From contig JAKIWL010000001.1 of assembly GCA_022750055.1 (NCBI GenBank), forward strand, positions 1 to 64,000: 64,000 nucleotides of DNA, given 5' to 3'. A program made the position numbers and the translations under genes. The stretch is from Thermoplasmata archaeon (lineage in GTDB: Archaea > Thermoplasmatota > Thermoplasmata > Lutacidiplasmatales > UBA184). How positions within the stretch are numbered: the first letter of the stretch is position 1; every line of letters starts with the position of its first letter. Of this stretch, positions 17,047 through 25,248 are shown piece after piece. The notes beneath the pieces are model-generated. The model saw nothing but the letters and a program-made list of their open reading frames with translations. It made no database searches and was not told the origin of the DNA.

Positions 17047-17589
17047 GTGGGAACTCAGGAAGGCTCGGGTCTAGGGCCGGCTCGCCCCGACACCAATTCG
17101 GAAAAGCCCGCCTCGGTCGCGAAGGCGATCGTGGTGGAACGGCTGACCCACCACGACATCCCGGAGATCTGCTCGCTCTACAAACGCGTCTGGGAGCCGT
17201 TCAAGTCCGAGCTCCCGGTCGAGATCCTCCGGGCGTGGACCCCGACCCCGCTCGAGTTCACGAGCTCGATGGAGGGCGTCACCTACTTCGCGGCCCGCCG
17301 CGACACGAAGATGGTGGGCGCGATCGGCTGCCATATCTCCGACGGGAGCTGCCGGATCCTCCACCTCGCGGTCGACGCCGACCAGCGTCGCCAGGGGGTC
17401 GCGAGTGCGCTGGCTCACGCCGCGGTCGAATGGGCGCGCCACAGCAACTGCCACTCGGTCTGGGCCGACGCCCCCGCGAAGCTCGAAATGGCCGCGGCGA
17501 TGTTCATCCAGCTCGGCTTTCGGGAGTGCGGTCTGTTCCACCGCCACTACTACACCGAGGACGTCAGGCTGTTCGAGATGGTCCTGTAG
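17047..17589 (+). CDS. GNAT-family N-acetyltransferase
   Basis: About 180 aa. The acetyl-CoA loop is visible as LAVDADQRRQGVASAL, with a preceding beta strand and a C-terminal EMAAAMFIQLGF helix-strand, all standard for GNAT. The acceptor (protein N-terminus, amine or small molecule) is unknown. The start is uncertain: I use the GTG at 17047, but GTG at 17131 or an upstream TTG at 16981 are possible. Its last 26 bp overlap the convergent gene at 17564. Confidence 0.75.
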   Translation: MGTQEGSGLGPARPDTNSEKPASVAKAIVVERLTHHDIPEICSLYKRVWEPFKSELPVEILRAWTPTPLEFTSSMEGVTYFAARRDTKMVGAIGCHISDGSCRILHLAVDADQRRQGVASALAHAAVEWARHSNCHSVWADAPAKLEMAAAMFIQLGFRECGLFHRHYYTEDVRLFEMVL

Positions 17590-18511
17590 GGCCGACCGAA
17601 CCCGGTCGCGCCGCGGACGTCGCGCGCTCGGGAAGGGCCCGATCCTCGGCGAGGAGCTTGAGTCGCCGAACGGCCTCCTCCGGCCGCCCGTCGGAGTAGG
17701 CCTTGGCGCTGCGCGCGAGTTCGGCGATCGAAGCGCCGACGTCGCGCCCGTGGTCGCGCTCCGCCGCGAGGAATTCGCCGTAGCGGGCGACGTAGCTGGG
17801 TAGCGAGGCCCTCAACGACCGAACGATGTCCAGGCGCAGGGCCCGCAGCTGCTGCTTGAGCGGCGCGAGACGGCCCTCGCGCAACACGCCTTCGAGCTCT
17901 TCGGCCAGCTCCTTCGGCTCGTAGGGCACTGAGATCCGCAAGGCCCGGATGTCCCGGACCAGTTCGGTCAGATGCTCGAGCTCCTGCCGCGCGGCCTCCA
18001 GATGGCGCTCCTTGAGGGTGATCACACGGTCGACCTGTTGGACGACGCCGAGGCCGCGGGCGATCTCCCCGGCCCGCGCGGCCCCCACCGCGTCCTCGAC
18101 CTGTTCCCGCTCGAGGCGACCATCGATGGAGTACGACTCGAGACGTTGAAGGCGGCCCAGGGTTCGCTTTTCCCACCCCGAGAGGGCCTCGAGGGTCTTC
18201 GCCCTGGCACCCTGCTCGACCTCGTCGAGGAAGCCGATCCACTCGCCGTTCGACTGTCGGGCTCGGGCCTCGACCCAACGAGGGACCATCGGGAGTTCGA
18301 CTCCGAAGGTCTCGGCGGCCGCCCGCCACCGTTCGAGGAGGTGGAGCCGTTCGGCCACCTCGGTCGAGGTGCCGTTCTCGGCCCCGCCGGCGCCCTTGGC
18401 GGCGGTCGGGGCGGCGACGTCGGAGAGGGCCTGACCGCACGCGGGGCACTCCGACAGGCCTTTCGGCATCGGTTCGGCGCAATGCGGGCAGGGGGCAGTG
18501 TCGTCGCTCAT
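17564..18511 (-). CDS. Zinc-ribbon coiled-coil protein, unknown function
   Basis: 315 aa. A zinc ribbon (CPHC ... CPAC, residues 8-25) is followed by a long, highly charged helical region (about 50-300) with heptad-like Leu spacing and many Glu/Arg, predicted coiled coil. The C-terminal tail is Ser/Pro/Gly-rich. No catalytic motif. Proteins of this build often act as scaffolds, but nothing here fixes a role. It lies just downstream of tRNA-Leu on the same strand. Confidence 0.7.
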   Translation of the reverse strand: MSDDTAPCPHCAEPMPKGLSECPACGQALSDVAAPTAAKGAGGAENGTSTEVAERLHLLERWRAAAETFGVELPMVPRWVEARARQSNGEWIGFLDEVEQGARAKTLEALSGWEKRTLGRLQRLESYSIDGRLEREQVEDAVGAARAGEIARGLGVVQQVDRVITLKERHLEAARQELEHLTELVRDIRALRISVPYEPKELAEELEGVLREGRLAPLKQQLRALRLDIVRSLRASLPSYVARYGEFLAAERDHGRDVGASIAELARSAKAYSDGRPEEAVRRLKLLAEDRALPERATSAARPGSVGPTGPSRTA

Positions 18512-18532
18512 GGTTCGATCCGGTCAGTTCGA

Positions 18533-18617
18533 TGCAGGGGGTGAGATTTGAACTCACGAACTCCTACGAGACCAGGACCTCAACCTGGCGCCTTTGACCA
18601 AGCTGGGCCACCCCTGC
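18533..18617 (-). tRNA. tRNA-Leu (anticodon GAG)
   Basis: Minus-strand type II tRNA with a long variable arm (CTCGTAGGAGT region). The acceptor GCAGGGG pairs perfectly with CCCCTGC. The anticodon stem CCAGG/CCTGG encloses TTGAGGT, giving GAG. The T loop is TTCAAAT and the discriminator is A, as expected for Leu. A TATA-like GGTTATGG is about 35 bp upstream on the minus strand. Confidence 0.95.
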
Positions 18618-19066
18618 AGGGCGTCGCCGCCTACGGGCTTCGAGCCATAACCTTTGCTTGAACGGGGTCGCTGCCAACGGTCCCTCCGGAGAAGAGAAAC
18701 TGGTCGCTCCCCCATAATGTGCCTTTGGGCCGGGCCGGTTCGCCCCGCTCGTGCGAACCGGGCCTGGGAAGGCGAAGGCGAGCGCATGCCTTCGAGCCAC
18801 GGGGCCGCCGGTCGATCTCGCAGGCCGCTCGGGGGAGCGGACGGCCCCGTCCCAACGCTGGACGAGCCGATCGAGCCCGATCTGCTCGGCCCGCCCCTTC
18901 GCCCTCGCGCGGGAGCCGTCAGGCACCTGGGTCGCCTTCGGTCCGGGGCGCCCTATTATCGGGCAGCGGGTGTTGGCGCAACCCCTCCTCGGAGGGCAGG
19001 GACGGACCAAGTGACCCTCACTGCGAACCGAGCCGGTCCGGTTCGGATCCAGGGGGTCGTCCACCC
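18618..19066. other. Gene-free, inverted-repeat-rich intergenic region
   Basis: No convincing coding frame. Several inverted repeats are packed together: CCGGTTCG/CGAACCGG near 18740-18765, GGGGCCG/CGGCCCC enclosing CCGCTC-GGGG-GAGCGG near 18805-18855, GATCG-AGCC-CGATC near 18870, and a 9-bp long-range match GCGAAGGCG/CGCCTTCGG joining about 18773 to 18930. TATA-like CATAATGTG (about 18713, plus) and GATAATAGG (about 18955, minus) could start an RNA in either direction. I looked for RNase P and SRP RNA signatures and did not find them. High GC makes chance hairpins common. Confidence 0.4.
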
Positions 19067-19849
19067 ATGAACCGCTCGAGCCGGTTCCCCACCCTCGACC
19101 GATTCTGCCTCGCCGCCCAGGTGCCCGAACCCCGAGAGCGGGGGATGCGCTTCTCCTCCCGACGGTATCCGGCTATCGCTGAGTTCCTTGCGCCGTTCGG
19201 TCCCTGGGGAGGTCGGACCCTCCTCGACCTCGGCGGCGGAGTCGGAGGTCTGTCGGTGGTCCTCCACGAACGGTTGGGCGGAACCTACGACGTGGCGGAT
19301 TTCGCACCATTCCCAACCCCGGTCGGTCGGGACCTCACAGAATTCGGGATCCGTCGGTACCTTCCGGCGGATCTCTCCCGACCCGATGGGCTCGATCCGC
19401 TTCCGGGCGGCTACGATGCGGTGCTCTTCGTCGAGGTCCTCGAACATCTCCTGGTGGATCCGGTCCGCTTCTTCCGACGCGTCGCGGAGCATCTGGCTCC
19501 GGCCGGACTCCTCCTCGTGACCACCCCGAACCAGGCCCGAATGCACAACCGGATCGGCCTTCTCCTGGGACGTTCGATCCGAGAGTCGGACATCTACCCG
19601 GACGACCCGCGGCTCGCCTACGGTCACGTCATGGAGTACACTCTGGGCGATCTGGTCGGGTACGCCCATCGTGCGGGATACACCCCTCTCGATAGCCGGG
19701 TCGTCCAGAATCCCCCGGGACGGCCGGAGGACCGCCTTCGGCGGTGGGGGGCCGCCTTGCTCAATCGCCCGGCGTTCCGCTCGCTCGGCCTCGGGGACGA
19801 CCTGCTCGTATTGTTCCAGAAAACCGAGCCCCTCCCACCCCACTCCTAG
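19067..19849 (+). CDS. Class I SAM-dependent methyltransferase
   Basis: 260 aa. SAM-binding motif I is LLDLGGGVGGLS (about residues 46-57), followed by YDVADF and then YDAVLFVEVLEHLL, the post-motif region of small-molecule and lipid methyltransferases. LLVTTPNQ ends the core beta sheet. The substrate cannot be read from sequence; the family resembles those methylating isoprenoids or sugars. The ATG at 19067 is used because the preceding in-frame sequence is low complexity and Arg/Pro-rich. Confidence 0.8.
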   Translation: MNRSSRFPTLDRFCLAAQVPEPRERGMRFSSRRYPAIAEFLAPFGPWGGRTLLDLGGGVGGLSVVLHERLGGTYDVADFAPFPTPVGRDLTEFGIRRYLPADLSRPDGLDPLPGGYDAVLFVEVLEHLLVDPVRFFRRVAEHLAPAGLLLVTTPNQARMHNRIGLLLGRSIRESDIYPDDPRLAYGHVMEYTLGDLVGYAHRAGYTPLDSRVVQNPPGRPEDRLRRWGAALLNRPAFRSLGLGDDLLVLFQKTEPLPPHS

Positions 19850-19938
19850 GGAACCTCTCGGTCTTCGAGCCTGCGTCCCCCGAAGGCGCAGTCCAGGGCC
19901 ACACTAAGTCTAAGTCGCTCGCCCGCTAGGTCCCCGCC

Positions 19939-20352
19939 ATGCCCGCACCGCGCCCTCCCCCGCCCGCTCCCGGCGGAGCGACCGTCTTCATCGGACCGCG
20001 CCCTACCATGTCCTACGTCTTCGAGGTCGTCGCCCAGTTGCACAGCGGTGCGGGCCCGGTAGTCGTGAAGGCACGCGGACTCGCGATCGCAAAGGCGGTG
20101 GACGTGGTCGAGGTCGTGCGGAACAAGTTCCTCGCCGGCGAGGTGGTGGTGGGAGCGATCCGGATCGAGACCGAACGCCTGACGAACCGCTCCGGCCGCG
20201 ACACGAACGTGAGCTCGATCGCGATCCCGCTCGAGCGTTCCGTCCCGGTCGGGGGCGTCCCGCCTCCCTCTACGGGGACGGTAGCCGCCGCGGGCGGACG
20301 CGGACCCACGTCCCCGCCAAGTAGTCCCCCACGCGCTGTCGTTCCGGGCTGA
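19939..20352 (+). CDS. albA: Alba chromatin/RNA-binding protein
   Basis: 137 aa. The Alba fold spans residues about 14-105, with VFIGPRPTMSYVFEVV, VVVKARGLAIAKAVDV and the beta-hairpin RLTNRSGRDTNVSSIAIPL. The first 13 residues are Pro-rich and the last 35 are a Pro/Ser/Gly tail absent from minimal Alba. Alba compacts DNA and binds RNA in many archaea. It overlaps the convergent RDD gene by 83 bp, all within the low-complexity tail. A TATA-like ACTAAGTCTA lies about 30 bp upstream. Confidence 0.88.
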   Translation: MPAPRPPPPAPGGATVFIGPRPTMSYVFEVVAQLHSGAGPVVVKARGLAIAKAVDVVEVVRNKFLAGEVVVGAIRIETERLTNRSGRDTNVSSIAIPLERSVPVGGVPPPSTGTVAAAGGRGPTSPPSSPPRAVVPG

Positions 20353-22108
20353 CCTGGATCCCCGCCCATCCGATCAGCAGGACGAGGAGTACGAGGCCCA
20401 GGACGATCCCCGCGAGGAGCACCGCACCGAGACCGAGATAGGTCAGGGCTCCCGAGGAGGACGACGTGCTCGCATCGACCACGAGCGCGGTGACCACGGC
20501 GCCTCCCAATCCAACGAGCTCGAGGGGGATGAGCTTCGGTACGTTCCGCAGCAGGACCGCCACCGGGCCGGGCCGTCGTTGGTCCCGGTCCGTGACCTCG
20601 AGGCCAACGGCCCACTTCCCGATCGTGGTCCCCGTCGCGGCCTCGGCGAGGACGAGGTAGAGGAAGGCATAGGCCGGATAGCCGATCGCCGCAGCGAGGA
20701 ACGGGAGGGAACTCCCGAATCCGAGGATCCCGCCGCCCGCGTTCCACCCGAGCAGCGCCCAGACCATCACCGCGATAGGAAGAGTCACGGCGAGGTCGAG
20801 ACCGAACGCGGCCCCCCTTCGTTCCGCCGTCGCCAGGGGACGCCGGGCGAGCTCCCGGCCCAACCGGACGAGCCAGGCCGAGGTGGTCCAGGCGCGCCCG
20901 GCGTCCACCGCGTCCGCGCTCTCTGCGGAGGCGAGTGCCCGAAGGTTCTGATGGTCGGCTTCGACCCAGGGCGGGACCCCGAGGCCCGCCCACGGGCTGG
21001 GGGTGGAGAGCACCACGGCGCCGAGCGATCGACGAGCCTCGCGAACGGCCGACTCCGCCGCGAGCGCCGAGGCCGCGGCCGACTCGGCATTGCGACCGGC
21101 GATGCCGAGCTCGAGCGCCTCGTTCAGCAACGCACTGGGGGTCCGAGCTGTCTGGGTAGCGTGGGCGTTGACCAAGGTCGTGGGGCGACGCTCTACGAAC
21201 TTCAGGAAGGCGTACGCCGAGCCGGCGGCGATCAGGCCGGATAGGTAGATCAGGTCGAGCAAGCCCGCCCCCCCGATCGCGAGCAGGGCCGGCTTGCCGA
21301 CCCCATACAGGGGGGGTTGACGCAGGACGTCAGCGCCAACCAAGGTGCCGAGCGTCGTCGTCGCGTACGCCAGGGACAGGCTCGACCCGAGCGTGCTCGA
21401 CGCGGCGTATCGGGCGAGCGGGACCGCCACGAGCCCGGCCGCGATCGGGGCGAGCAGATAGAACGGGAAGATCGATTCGATCCCGACCCCGACCACCGCC
21501 TGCGTGGTCAGGAACGTCAGGAAGAGCACCGTCGAGGTCAGGGCAAGGGGGAGGGAGGCGCGGCGGCCGGATCCTTCCGAGCCACCGCCTAGGCGGGCCG
21601 CCAGGACGAAGAGTAAGGGACTCGCCACGCACACGAACAGGGCAGCGAGGTCGAGCGAGCGGGCGTCCGAGACGAGGACCACGAGCGCGAACAGGACCGC
21701 CGACTCGACGGCCAAGGCGCCGACGAACCATCCGAGGGTTCGCGTGTGGGGCCGGAAGAGTCGGGCCAGGAACAGCCCCGAAAGGACGATGGGGAAGACC
21801 CCACCCACGAGGTTGAGCGCGAGGATATCGCCCGACCAACTGAAGAACGGCAACAGGCCGAGAGACCAGGCGATCGCACCGGCGGGGACGAGAAGCCAGA
21901 AGGTCCGTCGCCCGAACCCGGACCCGAGGGCGATCTCGGGGTCCTCCCAGGCGACGTAGTAAAGGAAGAGCCACAACACGGCGGGGGTGGAGAGGTAGAC
22001 CGTGGTCTGGAGGACGTCGCTTCCGAGCGTCCCGAGGTCGACCACGGATCCCCTCCACCGCCGAGCGCGGGGCCCCGCGGCGGACCGACGAGACGAGCGG
22101 TCGGCCAA
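20270..22108 (-). CDS. Large RDD-domain membrane protein
   Basis: 612 aa. About seven membrane helices in the first 300 residues, a soluble helical stretch (about 320-400, Ala/Glu-rich), then an RDD-like domain (about 420-600) with GAAFGLDLAVTLP, TIGKWAVGLEVTDRD and three helices. The Arg-Asp-Asp signature is only partly kept. RDD proteins include transporters and unknown membrane proteins; no substrate can be assigned. A GTG at 22045 is an alternative start. It is divergent from aspA. Confidence 0.7.
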   Translation of the reverse strand: MADRSSRRSAAGPRARRWRGSVVDLGTLGSDVLQTTVYLSTPAVLWLFLYYVAWEDPEIALGSGFGRRTFWLLVPAGAIAWSLGLLPFFSWSGDILALNLVGGVFPIVLSGLFLARLFRPHTRTLGWFVGALAVESAVLFALVVLVSDARSLDLAALFVCVASPLLFVLAARLGGGSEGSGRRASLPLALTSTVLFLTFLTTQAVVGVGIESIFPFYLLAPIAAGLVAVPLARYAASSTLGSSLSLAYATTTLGTLVGADVLRQPPLYGVGKPALLAIGGAGLLDLIYLSGLIAAGSAYAFLKFVERRPTTLVNAHATQTARTPSALLNEALELGIAGRNAESAAASALAAESAVREARRSLGAVVLSTPSPWAGLGVPPWVEADHQNLRALASAESADAVDAGRAWTTSAWLVRLGRELARRPLATAERRGAAFGLDLAVTLPIAVMVWALLGWNAGGGILGFGSSLPFLAAAIGYPAYAFLYLVLAEAATGTTIGKWAVGLEVTDRDQRRPGPVAVLLRNVPKLIPLELVGLGGAVVTALVVDASTSSSSGALTYLGLGAVLLAGIVLGLVLLVLLIGWAGIQVSPERQRVGDYLAGTWVRVRPRRLPSP

Positions 22109-22142
22109 AACGCTTTCAAGTCCACCCCCCTCGGAGGCCCCG

Positions 22143-23543
22143 ATGCCGGCGCCGCGAGTCGAAGAGGACTCCCTCGGGACTCGCGAAGTGCCCTCCGAGG
22201 CCTACTATGGGATCCAGACCCTGCGGGCCAAAGAGAACTTCCCGGTAAGCGGGTTGACCGCGTCCCGGCACCTGACCCGAGCCTACGCCATCGTCAAACT
22301 CGCCGCCGTCCGGACCAACAGTCGGCTCGGCACCGTGGACGCTCGGCGGAGCGCGGCGATCGAACAGGCGGCTCGCGAGATGGCGGACGGTCGGTTCGAT
22401 TCGGAGATGATCGTGGACATCTTCCAGGCCGGCGCCGGGACGAGCTTCCACATGAACGTGAACGAGGTCCTCGCGAACCGAGCGCTCGAGGTCCTCGGCC
22501 ATCCGAGGGGGGAGTACGCCGAGCTGAGCCCGAACGACCACGTCAACCGGGGCCAGTCGACGAACGATACCTTTCCGACGGCCACCCAGCTGGCCACCCT
22601 GTTCGCCTTCGCGGAACTGCGGCGATCGGTCGAGGTCCTGATCGCGAGCCTGCGGCGCAAGGGCGAGGAGTTCGCCCGCCTGCCGAAGGCAGGCCGTACC
22701 CACCTGAAGGATGCGATGCCCGTGACCCTCGGCGCAGAGTTCCACGCGTACGCCTCCGCGCTCGAACACCTCCTCGAGCCGCTCCCGTCCGTCGAGAAGG
22801 GACTCGCCGAGGTGCCGCTGGGAGGCAGCGCGGTAGGGAGCGGGGTCAACACGGTGCCCGGGTTCCGGGCGGCCGTCGTCGAGGAACTGGCCCGGCTCTC
22901 GGGGTTCCCTATCCTGGTGGCCCGCGACCCGTTCGAGGCGATGCAGAGCCGGTGGCCGATGGGGGCCGCCTCGGCCTGGCTCCGCGGCCTTGCTCTCGAG
23001 CTCATCCGGATCGCAAACGACCTCCGGCTCCTGGCGAGCGGACCGGCGACCGGCCTCGATGAGATACGGATGCCGGAGATCCAGCCGGGGTCGTCGATCA
23101 TGCCCGGCAAGGTCAACCCCTCGGCGGCCGAATGTCTGAACATGGTCGCCTTCCACGTCCTCGGCGCGGACCTCGCTACAGCGATGTCGGTCCAGGCCGG
23201 CCAGCTCGAGATCAACGTGATGATGCCGCTGGCGGCGGCCGAGACCCTCTTCTCCGCCGACATCTTGACGAACTACCTGCCCGTGTTCGCCAAGACCGCG
23301 ATCGATGGGATCACGGCGAACCGAGCCCGTCTCGACCACTTCCTGATGGACTCGACCGCCCTGGCGACGATCCTGACGCCGCGCTTCGGCTACCTGAAGG
23401 TCGCCGAACTCATCCACGAGTCCGACCGCACCGGCGTGGCCGTGCGTACCCTGCTGGTCGACAAGAAGCTCTTGACCTCCGCGGAGGTCGAGGAGCTCCT
23501 CGGCCCCGATGCTCTCCTCAAGCTCGCCCGGCCCGTCCCATGA
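22143..23543 (+). CDS. aspA: Aspartate ammonia-lyase (aspartase)
   Basis: 466 aa. Member of the fumarase/aspartase superfamily. EAYYGIQTLRAKENFPVSG and QAGAGTSFHMNVNEVLANRALE favour aspartase over fumarase C, which usually has TNMNVNEV after GSGTQ. The superfamily signature is GSSIMPGKVNPS. It would release ammonia and fumarate from aspartate. It couples by ATGA overlap to a TrmB-like regulator. Fumarase remains possible. Confidence 0.82.
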   Translation: MPAPRVEEDSLGTREVPSEAYYGIQTLRAKENFPVSGLTASRHLTRAYAIVKLAAVRTNSRLGTVDARRSAAIEQAAREMADGRFDSEMIVDIFQAGAGTSFHMNVNEVLANRALEVLGHPRGEYAELSPNDHVNRGQSTNDTFPTATQLATLFAFAELRRSVEVLIASLRRKGEEFARLPKAGRTHLKDAMPVTLGAEFHAYASALEHLLEPLPSVEKGLAEVPLGGSAVGSGVNTVPGFRAAVVEELARLSGFPILVARDPFEAMQSRWPMGAASAWLRGLALELIRIANDLRLLASGPATGLDEIRMPEIQPGSSIMPGKVNPSAAECLNMVAFHVLGADLATAMSVQAGQLEINVMMPLAAAETLFSADILTNYLPVFAKTAIDGITANRARLDHFLMDSTALATILTPRFGYLKVAELIHESDRTGVAVRTLLVDKKLLTSAEVEELLGPDALLKLARPVP

Positions 23544-24364
23544 CGGAGAAGTATCCGGCCCCGGCCGCCCCCTCCGCCGCGAGCGCCACGGGGCACGCCC
23601 TGCCGAAGTCCCCGGAGGAGTCCGCGGCGATCCCGCTGGGGTCGGACTCGACGGCGGAGTACCGACGCACGGTCGAGATCCTCGGCAAGGTCGGGCTCAC
23701 GGTCTACGAGGCGCGCGCGTACATCGCGCTCGTCGCCCGCGGCGTCGGCGATGCCGCCACCCTCGCTCAGGCGGCCAAGATCCCCCGGACCTCCGCCTAC
23801 AAGGTGCTCGAATCGCTCGCCGAGAAGGGGTACGCTACCCCCACAGGCGGCAAGCCGATCTTGTTCCGCCCCAAGTCGCCGCTCGACGTGGCGGAATCCC
23901 TCAAGGGGTCGATCCAGGAGGTGTTCGAAGGGCTGGACTCGCTCCATCGGATGGTCGCCGAGCACGGCGAACCGCAGCTCGTCTACCTGCTGGCCGGACG
24001 GGTCCGGGTCCTCGGCAAGATCGGCGAGCTCCTCGACCAGTCGACGAAGACCTACATCCTGACGACCCCGCAGGTCTCCGAGGTGCGAGAGGGGCTCTCG
24101 AAAAAGGTCGCGAGCGCGATCAAGCGCGGGGTGACGATCACGTTCGTCACGGCGCCGCTCCAGAAGATCCCGGAGGGGGTCCAGTACGTCGCCCGCGAGA
24201 ACCTCGTCGCCACGGAGGTCCTGGCGGACGGGGAGCATGCGTTGCTCGCGGCCCCGGGGCTCGATGCCTGCGGGTTCACCGACAATCCGATCCTGACGAA
24301 CCATCTCAAGCAGTTCCTCGAGGTCATTCTCGAGGCGGGCGAGCCCAAGGCGAACTCCCCGTGA
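23540..24364 (+). CDS. TrmB-family transcription regulator
   Basis: 274 aa. After a Pro/Ala-rich N terminus of about 45 residues, a winged HTH of TrmB type is clear: LGKVGLTVYEARAYIALV, ATLAQAAKIPRTSAYKVLESL and EKGYATPTGGKPILFRP. The C-terminal half resembles the TrmB sensor domain. TrmB proteins control sugar and central metabolism genes in archaea. The ATG overlaps the aspA stop, and the gene ends in GTGA overlap with taw2. Confidence 0.87.
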   Translation: MTEKYPAPAAPSAASATGHALPKSPEESAAIPLGSDSTAEYRRTVEILGKVGLTVYEARAYIALVARGVGDAATLAQAAKIPRTSAYKVLESLAEKGYATPTGGKPILFRPKSPLDVAESLKGSIQEVFEGLDSLHRMVAEHGEPQLVYLLAGRVRVLGKIGELLDQSTKTYILTTPQVSEVREGLSKKVASAIKRGVTITFVTAPLQKIPEGVQYVARENLVATEVLADGEHALLAAPGLDACGFTDNPILTNHLKQFLEVILEAGEPKANSP

Positions 24365-25248
24365 CCGGCCCGCGGATTCCTTCGCGGGGGGGTCCGGGTC
24401 CGGTGTCTCAGGTTCGCACCCGGGTCCAGGCCGAGTTCGGCGAGGCGGCGGCCCGCCTGGTCCCGAGCGGATACCAGCGACTGGGATCGGTGGTGCTCCT
24501 CCGACTCCCGGAATCCCTGCGCCCCGCCTTCCCGACGATCGGCGCCGCCTTCCGATCGGCGCTGGGGGTCGACACGGTCCTGCGCCGCATCGGACCGGTG
24601 GCAGGAGAGTTTCGCGAACCGTCGGTGGAGCCCATCGCTGGGGGAGGAGGGGAAACGACCGTGCAGGAGCATGGGATCCGGTACCGGTTCGACGCGACCC
24701 GGGTGCTCTTTGCCCGGGGCAACCGAACCGAACGGCACCGATTCGGACGACTCGTCCGCGAGGGGGAGACCGTCGTGGACCTGTTCGCCGGGATCGGCTA
24801 CTTCAGCCTCCCCGCTCTCGTCACCGGCCGGGCCGCCCTCGTCCACGCCGTCGAGAAGAATCCGGTCTCGTTCGGGTACCTGTCGGAAAACCTCCGGATC
24901 AACCATGTGGAGGGACGGGCCCGCATCCATCTCGGGGACAATCGCGACGTCGCCCTGCCCAAACGGACGGCCCACCGGGTCGTGCTCGGCTATCTTCCCT
25001 CCTCCCTGCCCTGGGTCGGGAGCGCCCTCCCGCTCCTTCTGGCGTCGGGTGGATGGCTCCACGTCCACCTCCTGGTCGGGAATCGCGAGGGTCCCTCGGG
25101 AGCGGCGCGCCAGGTCGAGGCGGCGGTCGGCGCCTCGGCCGGCGGATCGGCCGAGGTCCGAGCGCGCGAGGTCAAGCCCTACGGTCCCGGATGCTCGCAC
25201 GTCGTGGTCGACGCTTGGGTGACGCCGGGCCCGTCGGTGGAGGACTAA
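24361..25248 (+). CDS. taw2: Trm5/TYW2-family tRNA enzyme, probably Taw2
   Basis: 295 aa. Taw2 transfers an aminocarboxypropyl group from SAM to the wyosine precursor at G37 of tRNA-Phe. The Rossmann core has VVDLFAGIGYFSLP, VEKNPVSFGYLSENLRIN, then GDNRDV. The position that is NxP in Trm5 methyltransferases reads VVLGYLPSS, the pattern I associate with Taw2. The GTG overlaps the TrmB stop. Its 3' end overlaps the convergent aminotransferase by four bases. Trm5 is the alternative. Confidence 0.78.
   Translation: MTGPRIPSRGGPGPVSQVRTRVQAEFGEAAARLVPSGYQRLGSVVLLRLPESLRPAFPTIGAAFRSALGVDTVLRRIGPVAGEFREPSVEPIAGGGGETTVQEHGIRYRFDATRVLFARGNRTERHRFGRLVREGETVVDLFAGIGYFSLPALVTGRAALVHAVEKNPVSFGYLSENLRINHVEGRARIHLGDNRDVALPKRTAHRVVLGYLPSSLPWVGSALPLLLASGGWLHVHLLVGNREGPSGAARQVEAAVGASAGGSAEVRAREVKPYGPGCSHVVVDAWVTPGPSVED

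Noticed and set aside
18564-19064. 166-aa minus-strand frame across the gap
   Set aside because: It reads through the tRNA-Leu gene and has no domain-like composition.
18618-19066. RNase P RNA or SRP RNA in the gap
   Set aside because: I could not find the RNase P conserved core, or the SRP helix 8 GGAAGG/AGCAG pair or Alu-domain UGUAA. Only generic hairpins remain.
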